DNA from: JAICMB01 sp035295125
GTDB lineage: Bacteria > Acidobacteriota > Terriglobia > Bryobacterales > Bryobacteraceae
NCBI GenBank assembly: GCA_035295125.1
Contig: DATGJP010000067.1
Coordinates: 1-64,000, forward strand
Length of the DNA: 64,000 nucleotides
Direction: 5' to 3'
The notes beneath the pieces are model-generated. The model worked only from the letters and a program-made list of their open reading frames with translations, had not been told where the DNA came from and did no database searches. The position numbers and the translations under genes were made by a program. Positions 17,435 through 26,796 of this stretch are shown piece by piece. Position 1 is the stretch's first letter. Each line of letters opens with the position of its first letter.

Positions 17435-18223
17435 ATGAAACTCGATGGTAAGGTCGCGATGGTTACAGGTTCCGGTGGACGCGGCACAGGGCGTGCTACC
17501 GCAGTTCGTTTCGCTCGTGAAGGGGCCGCAGTGGTGGTTAGCGATGTCAACGACGCGGGCGGACGCGAGACCGTCGAACTGATTGAGCGCGAGGGTGGCC
17601 GGGCGGCATTTGTCCGGGCCGATATTCGGAACGAGGCGGACATCCGCGCGATGTTCGAGTTTGCGGAAGCCACCTTCGGCGGCCTGGACGTGCTTGTCAA
17701 CAATGCTTCGAGTCCCGATGGACACGGGCAGCTCACCGGTTGGGACGAGATGATGGCAGTCGAGATTCTCGGGCCGATGCGCGCGACGCTGGCAGCAGTC
17801 GAAGCGATGCGGCGTCGCGGGGGCGGGGCTATCGTCAATGTCGGATCGACATCGGCGCTCGGTCATGGGCGGAAGCATGCGCCATGGCCCGCATACGACG
17901 TGGGCAAAATGGCCCAAATGCGGCTCGCGACAACACTGGGGTGTCTCCGCGAGAGCGATGATATTCGCGTCAATTGCCTGGTGCCGGCATGGATCGCGTC
18001 GCCGGGGCCGAAGGAATATTGGGAGAGCCTCACGCCGGAGCAGCGGCGGGAGCGCGGTGTGCCGGATACGCTGCTTTCCCTCGATGAGGTGGCCGGCGCA
18101 ATTCTGCGGCTCGCCACCGATGAGGCGCTTTACGGCCGCATCATGGTGTGGTGGAACGGCGAACCGCCGCGGCTGATCGCGCAAGGCGATCGCGGGTTTC
18201 AAGCGCTCGAAGATCTCAGCTAG
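17435..18223 (+). CDS. Short-chain dehydrogenase/reductase
   Basis: A 262-aa classical SDR. The start at 17435 puts the protein straight into 'MKLDGKVAMVTGSGGRGTG', the TGxxxGxG dinucleotide site, with a GGGA upstream. An aspartate after strand 2 ('VVVSDVNDAGG') suggests NAD preference. NNAS replaces the usual NNAG; 'VNVGSTSA' supplies the catalytic serine and 'AYDVGKMA' the Tyr-x3-Lys pair. The substrate is unknown. The C-terminus lacks the common GG-x-x-x-DGG tail and ends 'YGRIMVWWNGEPPRLI', so it is somewhat divergent. Confidence 0.85.
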   Translation: MKLDGKVAMVTGSGGRGTGRATAVRFAREGAAVVVSDVNDAGGRETVELIEREGGRAAFVRADIRNEADIRAMFEFAEATFGGLDVLVNNASSPDGHGQLTGWDEMMAVEILGPMRATLAAVEAMRRRGGGAIVNVGSTSALGHGRKHAPWPAYDVGKMAQMRLATTLGCLRESDDIRVNCLVPAWIASPGPKEYWESLTPEQRRERGVPDTLLSLDEVAGAILRLATDEALYGRIMVWWNGEPPRLIAQGDRGFQALEDLS

Positions 18224-18261
18224 CCAGGAGCGACCGTTGACCGCCGATAGCTTTTCGACAG

Positions 18262-20124
18262 TTACTGGTTTTGTACGGCTATGTACAGCGTCTGCGTGCC
18301 TGACTGTCCGTTCAGCGTGAAGGTCAGCGGAATGGCATCGCTCGTGGGGACGTCGGGCACGGTCACATTGAACTGATAGAGTCCCACGGCGAACGGTGCC
18401 AAACCCGTATAGCCGAGTGTCGCCGGGGTATCGCCGAACGAGAGCACCAAGGGCAAGGTCAGGGCGTTGTCATCTTGTACGATTTGGCCGGCGGGTGTGT
18501 TGGGCGTAACGGGTCCAAAGCCGATCCCGTACAATACGACAGTCTCACCCGGCTTGGCGGGTCGAGAAGGCACGCCGGGGATCGCGCCGGCCGGAGCTAC
18601 AAAAGTTACATTGTCCAGGAATCGCGCCACTACATACTGCGTTGATCCGACCTTAAAGTTCGCGGGCGCTAAGAGGCCGGGCTGGGCGGAATTCACAGCG
18701 ACAGAGTAAGGCGCGCTGGAGCCACCGGGGGTGGTCACGACGAGTTGCACAACCCCGATGCCGATGTTCGAGGGCACTTGAGCGTCGATCTGGCCGGAAC
18801 TGATGAATTCGATAAACGCAGGTTGGCCGTCGATGGTGACGGTGGTGCGGTCGAGAGATGTGGGCGCGGTGTTGCCGGTGAAGTCAGCGGTGGCCCAGGG
18901 ACGGGAGTCGACAGCGAGATTCGTGCCGAAGATTTCGATCCAGGTGCCGGGCGCAATGGTTGTCGAACCACCGTAGCCACCGGCTGTCGCGACGCCGCCC
19001 GGATTAATAACCGGAGGGCCGATGGTGGGCGGCGGCGCGGAGGCGGTGAGGAGTCGAACCACGTTGTTTTGATCGTCGGCGACATATACATTTCCTGCCG
19101 TGTCGACGGCGACGCCGGTGGGGAAACGGAGCTGCGCGCTAGTGGCGGGACCGCCGTCGCCGAGATAGCCAAACGATCCATCGCCCGCGATAGTCGAGAT
19201 GACCCCGTTCGAGCCCACTTTGCGAATGCGGGCATTGAAGTCGTCCACGATGTAAATTGCGCCGGCCGAATCCACAGCAACGCCGAGCGGGTGATTGAGT
19301 TTGGCTGAGGTTGCGAGGCCGCCGTCACCTGAGAATCCCGCGGTTCCGGTACCCGCCACCGTGACGATGGTGCCGTCAGTGCGCACCATGCGAATGCGGT
19401 TGTTGCTGGTATCGGCGATGTAGAGGTTGGCCGCGGAATCGAGCGCGAGACCGATGGGTCCGTTGATTTCGGCGTTCGTTGCCAGCCCGGAATCGCCGCC
19501 GTAGCCGGGAATTCCATTACCGGCGATGGTCGAGATGTTTCCGCCAGAGACCTTGCGGATGCGGCTGTTGCCGGTGTCGGAGATGTAGACGTTGCCGGAC
19601 GAATCCACGATCACGGCTGATGGCGCAAAGAGCTGGTTGCCGGTTGCGGCACCCTCGCCACTATATCCGGGGCCGGCGCTGTTGGAACCGGCGATGGTCG
19701 AAATGGTGCCGCCGGATGTCACTTTGCGCACGACGGCGTTCGCGGTGTCTGCGATGTACAGATTTCCGGAGCTGTCGACTGCGATGCCAAGTGGAGCGTT
19801 CAATTCGGCGCCCGTCGCGCCGCTGCCGTCACCGGTGTAACCGGCCGTGCCATTGCCCGCAACTGTTGTAATAGTGCCGCTCGAGGAAACCTGGCGAATG
19901 CGATGATTGGCCTGATCCGCGATGTAGATTGTATTGCCGGAGCCAAGCGCAACAGAGTAGGGACCCGCGAGCTCGGCGCCTGTAGCTGCGCCGCTGTCAC
20001 CGGAAAAGCCGCTGGTGCCGTTTCCGGCGATGGTTTTGATGGTATAGGTTACCGGCTGCGCGGAGCAGAGCATGGCTGCCAGGCCGATTATGAAGACAAA
20101 GCGCCCACTGAAGGGAAGAAGCAT
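18262..20124 (-). CDS. Secreted NHL-repeat protein with C-terminal Solibacter-type beta domain
   Basis: A 620-aa protein. AGAGGTG precedes the ATG at 20124. A Sec signal (FSGRFVFIIGLAAMLCSA) leads into six NHL-like blades (~25-365), each with a 'GLATSAKLNHPLGVAVD' then 'GNLYIADTxNNRIRKV' then 'GTISTIAG' pattern, together forming a beta-propeller. Residues ~395-620 hold the TIGR03437-like region ('APGTWIEIFGTNLAV', 'VVLYGIGFGPVTP', 'YQFNVTVPDVP', ending LYIAVQNQ). Such proteins are abundant and exported in this lineage, probably binding extracellular ligands or matrix; no enzymatic residues can be assigned. Confidence 0.87.
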   Translation of the reverse strand: MLLPFSGRFVFIIGLAAMLCSAQPVTYTIKTIAGNGTSGFSGDSGAATGAELAGPYSVALGSGNTIYIADQANHRIRQVSSSGTITTVAGNGTAGYTGDGSGATGAELNAPLGIAVDSSGNLYIADTANAVVRKVTSGGTISTIAGSNSAGPGYSGEGAATGNQLFAPSAVIVDSSGNVYISDTGNSRIRKVSGGNISTIAGNGIPGYGGDSGLATNAEINGPIGLALDSAANLYIADTSNNRIRMVRTDGTIVTVAGTGTAGFSGDGGLATSAKLNHPLGVAVDSAGAIYIVDDFNARIRKVGSNGVISTIAGDGSFGYLGDGGPATSAQLRFPTGVAVDTAGNVYVADDQNNVVRLLTASAPPPTIGPPVINPGGVATAGGYGGSTTIAPGTWIEIFGTNLAVDSRPWATADFTGNTAPTSLDRTTVTIDGQPAFIEFISSGQIDAQVPSNIGIGVVQLVVTTPGGSSAPYSVAVNSAQPGLLAPANFKVGSTQYVVARFLDNVTFVAPAGAIPGVPSRPAKPGETVVLYGIGFGPVTPNTPAGQIVQDDNALTLPLVLSFGDTPATLGYTGLAPFAVGLYQFNVTVPDVPTSDAIPLTFTLNGQSGTQTLYIAVQNQ

Positions 20125-20182
20125 TCACACCTCTGGTAATCCGTTATTAGGAACGATTGAGACGTGCGGCCTTCAGTGCCGG

Positions 20183-23107
20183 TTACTTCGAAGAATATAA
20201 AGGAGGTATCAGCGTAGCCGCGGGTCGGGTGTTGTATTTGCTCCGGTAAGCGCGGTGTGCGGCGTCGCTGGGGAAGTGTTCAACCGACGGATAGGGATAG
20301 CGGCTCATAGCGTGAAACGGAATGGGCTCTACGCTTTGTGAGAAGGCCGTGTTGGCATCGCGATCCTTGGCCCAACCGTCGACTTTGAGAAGATAGTCGC
20401 GTTTCCAACCGTTTGGCAGCGGCGGCAGAGACGCGGCGGCGAAGTGCATTTGCATCTCGTCGCCGGAACCCAGGATGACAAGGCGATCGTCGACCGCCGT
20501 GATGAGCTCGTAGACGTCGCCATAGCGCGTGTAGAGACCGGGCGTCTGATTCCAGGAGGTCGCGGGGGAAACGATATTGTAAAGAAATGTCTCGGGCGTA
20601 CGGCGGTCGGGATCAATCACCGGCTTCGAAAACCCCCGGAAATGCAGAGTGGCGGATTCCATGGGAAGCATCGTCATGGTGGCGCGCGGAGCGGAGGCGT
20701 CGTCGCCGAGGAAGATTTCGTCCCAGAATACGCAGAGGTTAGTGACGATGCGAATCTCGCGGGATGCAGTGAGGAATTTGCCGGTGAGATCGACGGCGAT
20801 GGTTTTAGGTTTGCCATCGGGCATGCCCATGTCTTCGATGACGGTCTTCCATTGGCCTGTCGCGTCCCGAACCTGCAGGTAGGGTGGAATCAGGCCGCCT
20901 TTGCCTTCCTGTGAAGCGGCGAGAAAAGTGCTGCCGTCGGCCCAGTCGACCCAGCCATTGAGCACCAGAACGGCTTTGTTGGATCGTGCGGCGTCGGGAC
21001 CGAAGTCGAGGTCGAGATTGTGAGGTTCGGCGACGCCGGCATGGTCGTGACGGAAAGTGTCGACGTATTTCTTGTCGCGGGCCAGCAGTTGCGGTAGAAC
21101 ATTTTGGGCAGGCGAAACCGCCGGCCCCACCTGGCTCGACGTCGCTCGCTTTGGGTAGATTCGATGAGTTACGCCGTAGAGATGAAACTCCGGGAACGGC
21201 GGCCCCTTCCAACGTTCGCTCGTGAAGACGTCGGTGCCGGTGGGATGATCGACGGCTGTGAGTTCGACCTGGTCGAGATAGGAGACTTCGCTCAGCTCCT
21301 CGGTGATGTTTACATTGAAGCGGCCGTTGACGGCGGTGAGCTGATCGCCTGGGATCTGGATGTATTCGTCGTGGTCGACCGGAAAGTACTCACCATCGCC
21401 GGAGCTGGCGCCCAGCGGCGCGACTCCGAGAACGTCGGAGATGAACTGGAACTGCTTTCCGTTCCATGTCCAGATCATGGGACAGGAGCCCGAGAGGCGC
21501 TGCGCTTCCTTGTAGTTATAGGAGCGGTCGGCGGCCTGGTTGGTTTCGTTCTGGATCAGGCCGTTGCCCCATGTGGTGCGAACTGTGTCGGCCACGGTGT
21601 GAGTTCCAAGGTCGAAAATCAGCGGGACACCCAGGTACATCTTCTTCTCGTAGAGCGTGCCGGACTTCACCTCGACTTCAGCATCGTAACCGAGCTTCAG
21701 GTTCTTCACACCAGCGAGCTGGACGCGTATCCAGTGGCCTTTGGCAGGCGGCTTATCGGACGAGACAGAGCCATCGCTGACGGGCTGCGCAACGTGGTCG
21801 AGTTTTCCGTTGCGATTTAAAAGTGTGCCGGCGGAACTGACCAGGTCGAGCCAGCCGTCGCGGTTGACGTCCAGGGTTTCGAGCGCTTTCGCGCCGGCGG
21901 GCAGTTCAGGGACATTCACCGCTTCGTATTTGCCGCCGAGGTTGTCGCGATAGAGAACGCCGGGGTGATCGGCGTAGCTGACCATGAGGTCGAAGGCTTT
22001 GCTGTCAGCCATCAGGCGGTACGATGCGGCGTCAATAGCGTGGCCTGCAACGAAGGGGAAGTCGGCGGTATGGTCGGCGAATCCCGCGGGGCCCTGATTG
22101 CGAAGAAGCACGTTCTTGCCGCCAAGCAGGAGAAGATCGAGGTCGTAGTCGTGATCGAAATCCAGCCAGATCGCTTTGTCGAACCGTCCCTGCGGAAGCG
22201 TGATGGGAGCCTTTTCGTAACGGCCCGCGGCATTGTGCATCAGAAGGGGCGCTTGTTCAGTGAGGACGCAGAGGTCGGGGAGCCCGTCGTTGTCGAAATC
22301 GCCCTGTGCGACGGAGACGACGTCGTGGAGGTCTTCGAGACCAGCCGCGCCCTTAATGCCGGAGGCGGTCCAGGTGAGAAGGACGGGCTTGCCGTTGCCT
22401 TGCAGGTCGACCCAGATCCCCTGGACGCCCGGATGCCACGGCTCGGTTGCAGTGGGTTCCTTGGGGTCATAGATTTCAGCGAAGTCGGACCATTCCATGT
22501 CTTCGGGTATGACGGCGCCTTCCTGCTCCTTCTTAAGGCGTTGGAAGGTGGCGAGCTCACCGGAGGCATCCTGGGCGCGGCCCGCCTGGCGATAAAGGTT
22601 AAAGAGCTGGAAGTGCGGTGCGGCGAGGCTGGGATTGAGGTGCTCGGCCGTTTCCAATTCCTTAATGGCGTCGGCTTCCTTGCCGGTCTGTTTGTAGAGT
22701 ACGCCGAGGTTGTAGTGGGCGACGGGCTCATTCGGCACGAGTTCGATCATCTTCTGGAATTGCGGAATGGCCTTGTCAAATTCGCCTTGCTTGCGAAAGG
22801 TTATGCCGAGGTTGAAGTAAGTGTGGGGGAGCTTGGGATCCTGCTTCTGCACTTTCTCCAGCTCAGTGAGAGCTTCCTGCGTTTTGCCTGCGCGCAGCAG
22901 GGCGAGGCCAAAGTTCAAGCGTTCTCGTGCGGAGTTAGGCGCGAGCGCCAGGGCTTTGCGAAACTCGTCGACCGCCTGCTGTTGTGTGGTCGGATTCTCG
23001 TAATATGCCTTGCCCAAATTGCGGTGTTTCCAGAGCGTTTCCTGAATCGTGCTGCTCGATTCCGCGGCATATAGTGCGACGGTGAGTAAAAGCCACAAGC
23101 GCTTCAT
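20183..23107 (-). CDS. Exported TPR / FG-GAP (VCBS-type) repeat protein
   Basis: A 974-aa protein starting with a short signal (LWLLLTVALYAAESS). Residues ~25-215 are about five TPRs ('NFGLALLRAGKTQEALTELEKVQKQDP', 'AHYNLGVLYKQTGKEADAIKELE'). Residues ~225-440 contain FG-GAP/VCBS-like calcium-loop repeats ('DFDNDGLPDLCVL', 'LDFDHDYDLDLLLL', 'LDVNRDGWLDLVSS'). The rest (~470-974) is a large beta-rich region often attached to this architecture, including 'CPMIWTWNGKQFQFISDVLG'. It is probably an extracytoplasmic binding or assembly protein. A 24-bp dispersed repeat (21107-21130) lies inside the coding frame and is translated as GPAVSPA. It diverges from the ABC permease gene, the two starts being 57 bp apart. 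Confidence 0.85.
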   Translation of the reverse strand: MKRLWLLLTVALYAAESSSTIQETLWKHRNLGKAYYENPTTQQQAVDEFRKALALAPNSARERLNFGLALLRAGKTQEALTELEKVQKQDPKLPHTYFNLGITFRKQGEFDKAIPQFQKMIELVPNEPVAHYNLGVLYKQTGKEADAIKELETAEHLNPSLAAPHFQLFNLYRQAGRAQDASGELATFQRLKKEQEGAVIPEDMEWSDFAEIYDPKEPTATEPWHPGVQGIWVDLQGNGKPVLLTWTASGIKGAAGLEDLHDVVSVAQGDFDNDGLPDLCVLTEQAPLLMHNAAGRYEKAPITLPQGRFDKAIWLDFDHDYDLDLLLLGGKNVLLRNQGPAGFADHTADFPFVAGHAIDAASYRLMADSKAFDLMVSYADHPGVLYRDNLGGKYEAVNVPELPAGAKALETLDVNRDGWLDLVSSAGTLLNRNGKLDHVAQPVSDGSVSSDKPPAKGHWIRVQLAGVKNLKLGYDAEVEVKSGTLYEKKMYLGVPLIFDLGTHTVADTVRTTWGNGLIQNETNQAADRSYNYKEAQRLSGSCPMIWTWNGKQFQFISDVLGVAPLGASSGDGEYFPVDHDEYIQIPGDQLTAVNGRFNVNITEELSEVSYLDQVELTAVDHPTGTDVFTSERWKGPPFPEFHLYGVTHRIYPKRATSSQVGPAVSPAQNVLPQLLARDKKYVDTFRHDHAGVAEPHNLDLDFGPDAARSNKAVLVLNGWVDWADGSTFLAASQEGKGGLIPPYLQVRDATGQWKTVIEDMGMPDGKPKTIAVDLTGKFLTASREIRIVTNLCVFWDEIFLGDDASAPRATMTMLPMESATLHFRGFSKPVIDPDRRTPETFLYNIVSPATSWNQTPGLYTRYGDVYELITAVDDRLVILGSGDEMQMHFAAASLPPLPNGWKRDYLLKVDGWAKDRDANTAFSQSVEPIPFHAMSRYPYPSVEHFPSDAAHRAYRSKYNTRPAATLIPPLYSSK
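21107..21130 (+). repeat. Dispersed repeat core inside a coding region
   Basis: This 24-bp stretch, built on GGCGAAACCGCC, is identical to 52266-52289. On the opposite strand it resembles the first hairpin of the longer repeats at 25678 and 58315, including a preceding ccaggtggg. Here it sits in frame within the TPR/FG-GAP gene without breaking it. Confidence 0.7.
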
Positions 23108-23164
23108 GCGACTGCGATGATTTTAGCAACGAAGCGGCAGGCTCGGGACGTCTCTCGTCTGATT

Positions 23165-25564
23165 ATGCTTCGGGATATTTATCAGGCAGCACGGACGTTG
23201 CTTCGAAGTCCGGGATTCGCTTGCGCCGCGGTACTAATGTTGGGCGCCGGAATTGGGGCGAATACTGCGATCTTCAGCGTGGTGGATGCGGTTCTGCTGC
23301 GTCCGCTGCCATATCGCGAGCCGGGCCGGATGGTGGTGGTTTGGGAGAAGCGGGTGAAAGAAGGCACAACGGATAATTCCATCTCGCCCGCGGATTACTT
23401 GGACTGGCGGGCGCAGAATCACGTCTTCAGCGCGCTTGACGCGAATGACGAAGCAGCGCTCAATCTGACGGGCACACCGACGCCGCGCCGCGTGACCGGC
23501 TTATTCGCAACGGCTGACATGATGGCGGTTTACGGGATTCACCCCTTTCTTGGTCGTGGGTTTGTCGCGGCGGATCAGCAGGGTGAAAGCCGTGTGGCGT
23601 TGGTGAGTCACGCGTTGTGGCAGCAGACGCTCGCGAGCGACCCGGCCGCTGTGGGGCGCGAGATCTCACTCAACGACCGGCAGTACAAGATCGCCGGCGT
23701 GCTGCCCGCGGGCTTTCGGATCTATATCGGGCGAGAGGTGGACGTAGTTTTGCCGCTGCGGCTGGGGGCGGAGGAGCGGCAGGATCGCGGCGGTCATCGG
23801 CTGCTGGTGGTGGGGCGGCTGCGTCCGGATGTGAGCCTGGAGCAGGCACGTGGTGAGATGGCGGCGATTAGCGGGCGGCTGGAGCGGCAGTATCCGGTGG
23901 ATAACTTCGGGCATTCGGCGAATCTCGTTCCGCTCAGCCTGGAACTCACGAAGGGTGTGCGGGCGAGTCTCTACATTCTGCTCGCGGCAGTGTTTTTTGT
24001 GCTGCTGATTGCTTGCGCGAATATTGCGAATCTGCTGCTGGCCCGAACGTGTCTTCGGGAGCGGGAGATCGCGATCCGGCGCGCGCTGGGGGCGAGCGCG
24101 GGGCAAGTGCTGCGGCTGCTGCTGGCGGAGAGTGTGTGCTTGTCGGGGGCGGGTGCCGTGGTTGGGGCTTGCGTCGCTTATTGGGCGCTGAAGCTGATCC
24201 AGTTTGCTCCTCAGACGGTGGGCGGGACGGTGATTCCAGGGCTGGATCACCTGGTGCTCGACTGGCGGATGCTCCTGTTCACGATTGGCGTTTCGAGTGT
24301 GACGGCATTGATATTTGGGGTTGTGCCATTGTTTCACGCGTTGCGGCCGGTGTCGCGCGCGCATACTGCGAGTGCGTCAACACGGGTGTTCCAGCGCTCT
24401 CTCGTGGTGAGCGAGATCGCGATTGCGTGCGTTTTGCTGATTGGCGCCGTATTGACTATTTCGAGTTTCGCTCGCGTGTTGGCGGTGAAGCCGGGGTTTG
24501 ACGCAAGCCATCGATTGAGCCTGGAGATGCAGCCTTCTCCGGTTCGATACAGCGATCTGCGATCGCAGAATGTCCTGTACGCGGAGATCTTGAATCGGGT
24601 TTCGGCACTGCCTGCGGTGCAGTCGGCAGCATTGACCACACTGGTTCCCGGCCACACCTATGGACCACGGTGGGGACTGCTGATCGAAGGGCGTCCGCGG
24701 CCTCGAACCATGGAGGAATGGCCGAAGATCTCATGGCGGATTGTGACGCCGGGTTTCTTCGAGACGATGGCGATTCCGATTGTGCGAGGGAGGGGGTTCA
24801 CGGCGGGCGATTCGATTGAGGGGCTCAAGGTGGTGTTGATCAGCCGTACCGCGGCGCGGCAGTTTTGGGGCGATGAGGACCCGGTGGGCAAGCGCATCGC
24901 TTTCGCGCACGATCCGGAGTGGCGGGTTATCGCGGGAGTTACCGGAGACGTTAAGTATTTAGGGCTGGATCGCGACTCTGCGCCAGAGATTTATCTTCCT
25001 GCTACGCAATACCGGTTTGATTCTCCGGCGATGGGTTTGGTGGTGCGCGCGGCGGGCAACGCGGGGACTCTTGCTCCAGCGGTGGAGCGGGCGATTGCGG
25101 CGATTGACCCGAATTTGCCGGTGGGCGATGTAATGACCGTCGAGGATTTGATGGGCTTGTCGACGGCTCCGCGGCGGTTTAATGCCGTGCTGGTGGGGGT
25201 GTTCGGGGGGATCGCGCTGCTACTGGCTTTGGCAGGTTTGTATAGCGTGATTGCGTATGTTGTGGCGCAGAGGACCAGGGAGTTCGGGATTCGGCTGGCG
25301 GTCGGGGCGCGGCGGGGGAATATTCTGGGGCTGGTGGCGGGCGAGGGTGGTCAGTTGGCGCTTCTGGGGACGGGTCTGGGGTGTTTGATGGCTTGGGCGC
25401 TTTCCGGGGCGCTCAAAAGCTTGTTGTTTGGGGTTTCGTCTACGGAGCCGATGGTTTATGGTTTGAGTGCTTTGGTGTTGGTGGTGGCGGCGGTTGGGGC
25501 CTGTGTGGTTCCTGCGTTACGAGCGGCCGCGGTGGATCCGGTGGTGGCGTTGCGAGCGGAGTAA
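23165..25564 (+). CDS. ABC transporter permease, acidobacterial duplicated orphan permease (ADOP) type
   Basis: A 799-aa protein with two FtsX/MacB permease halves fused in tandem. The start at 23165 gives 'MLRDIYQAARTLLRSPGFA' followed by TM1 'LGAGIGANTAIFSVVDAVLL' and 'RPLPYREPGRMVVV', the signature of this family. A MacB-like periplasmic domain (~50-260) leads into TM helices at ~275-390 ('LLIACANIANLLLARTCLREREIAIRRALGAS'), then the second half repeats the plan (~395-799). No ABC ATPase lies next to it, hence 'orphan'. In-frame upstream ATGs (23117) precede any conserved sequence. The cargo is unknown. Confidence 0.9.
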   Translation: MLRDIYQAARTLLRSPGFACAAVLMLGAGIGANTAIFSVVDAVLLRPLPYREPGRMVVVWEKRVKEGTTDNSISPADYLDWRAQNHVFSALDANDEAALNLTGTPTPRRVTGLFATADMMAVYGIHPFLGRGFVAADQQGESRVALVSHALWQQTLASDPAAVGREISLNDRQYKIAGVLPAGFRIYIGREVDVVLPLRLGAEERQDRGGHRLLVVGRLRPDVSLEQARGEMAAISGRLERQYPVDNFGHSANLVPLSLELTKGVRASLYILLAAVFFVLLIACANIANLLLARTCLREREIAIRRALGASAGQVLRLLLAESVCLSGAGAVVGACVAYWALKLIQFAPQTVGGTVIPGLDHLVLDWRMLLFTIGVSSVTALIFGVVPLFHALRPVSRAHTASASTRVFQRSLVVSEIAIACVLLIGAVLTISSFARVLAVKPGFDASHRLSLEMQPSPVRYSDLRSQNVLYAEILNRVSALPAVQSAALTTLVPGHTYGPRWGLLIEGRPRPRTMEEWPKISWRIVTPGFFETMAIPIVRGRGFTAGDSIEGLKVVLISRTAARQFWGDEDPVGKRIAFAHDPEWRVIAGVTGDVKYLGLDRDSAPEIYLPATQYRFDSPAMGLVVRAAGNAGTLAPAVERAIAAIDPNLPVGDVMTVEDLMGLSTAPRRFNAVLVGVFGGIALLLALAGLYSVIAYVVAQRTREFGIRLAVGARRGNILGLVAGEGGQLALLGTGLGCLMAWALSGALKSLLFGVSSTEPMVYGLSALVLVVAAVGACVVPALRAAAVDPVVALRAE

Positions 25565-25677
25565 TGTGTCAAGAGGTGACGCAGCGAGTTGCCATAGCGC
25601 CGATACTGATGGTGCGCATGGGAAACCCTGGTGCTCCCCCGTGAGGTCCAGAGCCGTCTGCTTGGTTTTGAAAGGGC

Positions 25678-25752
25678 GGGACAGGCGGTTTCGCCTGTCC
25701 TTTCTCGGTGAGGTCCAAAGGCAGGCGAAACCGCCTGCTTCACCCTTCCACA
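25678..25752 (+). repeat. Dispersed repeat with two palindromic hairpins (copy A)
   Basis: Two hairpins, 25680-25699 (8-bp stem, GACAGGCG) and 25721-25738 (7-bp stem, GCAGGCG), are joined by a ~20-bp spacer (ctttctcggtgaggtccaaa) and followed by cttcacccttccaca. A 74-bp copy with the same order and spacer lies at 58315-58388. The 224-bp gap between genes here holds nothing else. It may also help terminate the permease transcript. Confidence 0.85.
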
Positions 25753-25788
25753 TCCATGACACCCCAAGAAAGTACGTGACCTGCCGCC

Positions 25789-26796
25789 TCACCTCCAGCG
25801 GGCGAGGCGGCCGTGTGGACCGGCGGCCCAGCCTTCAGCGCTGGGCAGAAAACTGATGGCGTTGTAGTCGCCCGCGTCGAACTGCTTCCAGTTCTGGCCG
25901 CCGTCAGTGGAGATGTCAGAGCCGGAGGTCCCGGTGGCGATCCAGGCTTTAAGCGAGGCGATGTAGGCCACCGCGGAGCGGAATCCTGAAGGGCGGGTTC
26001 CCTTCGGTTCAACCCAGGTTTCGCCGCCATCGAAGGTGAGCGCGATGTTTCCGATGGCTTCTTTGGGTTTACCGTAGTCGCCTCCGACGGCGATGCCGTG
26101 TTGCGCGTCGGAGAAGGCGATGGAGAAGATGCCAGCACTGGCGGAGTCGTTTCGAATTGGCGTGGGACTGACGGTCCAGTTCGCGCCGCCATCCCTCGAG
26201 TGGAATACGCGGGCGCCACCTTTGCCGCCGGTACCGAACCAGATGTCCGACTTGCCGCGAACGGTGATGCCGGTACCGCTGGCAGCGAAAGCTCCTTCTC
26301 CTTCAAGAGCGGACGGAAGGGTCTGGGGGGTCCAGGTTGCTCCGCTGTTCGTTGTTGTCATCAGGACGAACTGGCCGCCAACCGGATCGCCGACGAGGAC
26401 GCCGTGCGCGGGACTCCAGAAGGCCATTTCGTCGAAAAAGCCAGTGGCGTCGGGGTTCTTGAGCTGGAGGGTCCAGTGCGCACCTGCGTCGCTGGTTTTG
26501 TAAATGCGGGACGAGTCGCCGGGGCCGATGCTCAGGAGGTATGCAGTGCGGGCATCGAAGGCCTGGACATCGCGGAAGTCGAGCTTTTCGGCGCCCGGCA
26601 CAGTTGCGGCCTTCCAGTGAACGCCCCCGTCATTCGTGGTCAGGTAGGTACCAGCGGTGCCGCTGGCCCAGACAACGTTCTTATTCACGGCGCAGAGTCC
26701 ACGGAAGGATGCGGTTGTGCCGCTGTTCTGCGGTTCCCAATGCTGGGCCGCGGCGAGCCCCGCTGCCAACAGGATCAGACCCGCGCGGGTGAGCAA
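25789..26796 (-). CDS. Exported Ycf48/HCF136-like beta-propeller (BNR-type) protein
   Basis: A 335-aa protein with a TTG start at 26796, supported by GAGGAG 5 bases upstream; the protein then begins with a signal sequence (LTRAGLILLAAGLAAAQ). The body is a propeller of BNR-like motifs: 'TNDGGVHWKAATVPG', 'TSDAGAHWTLQLKN', 'TTNSGATWTPQTLPS', 'SRDGGANWTVSPTP', 'TFDGGETWVEPKGT', 'STDGGQNWKQFDAG'. It resembles the photosystem II stability factor family, which in non-phototrophs is an exported protein of unclear role. It overlaps the end of the upstream O-antigen ligase-like gene by 22 bp, indicating translational coupling. Confidence 0.85.
   Translation of the reverse strand: MLTRAGLILLAAGLAAAQHWEPQNSGTTASFRGLCAVNKNVVWASGTAGTYLTTNDGGVHWKAATVPGAEKLDFRDVQAFDARTAYLLSIGPGDSSRIYKTSDAGAHWTLQLKNPDATGFFDEMAFWSPAHGVLVGDPVGGQFVLMTTTNSGATWTPQTLPSALEGEGAFAASGTGITVRGKSDIWFGTGGKGGARVFHSRDGGANWTVSPTPIRNDSASAGIFSIAFSDAQHGIAVGGDYGKPKEAIGNIALTFDGGETWVEPKGTRPSGFRSAVAYIASLKAWIATGTSGSDISTDGGQNWKQFDAGDYNAISFLPSAEGWAAGPHGRLARWR

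Noticed and set aside
21965..23074. 369-aa plus-strand frame opposite the TPR/FG-GAP gene
   Set aside because: Its acidic/valine-rich pattern mirrors the TPR codons on the other strand; a shadow.
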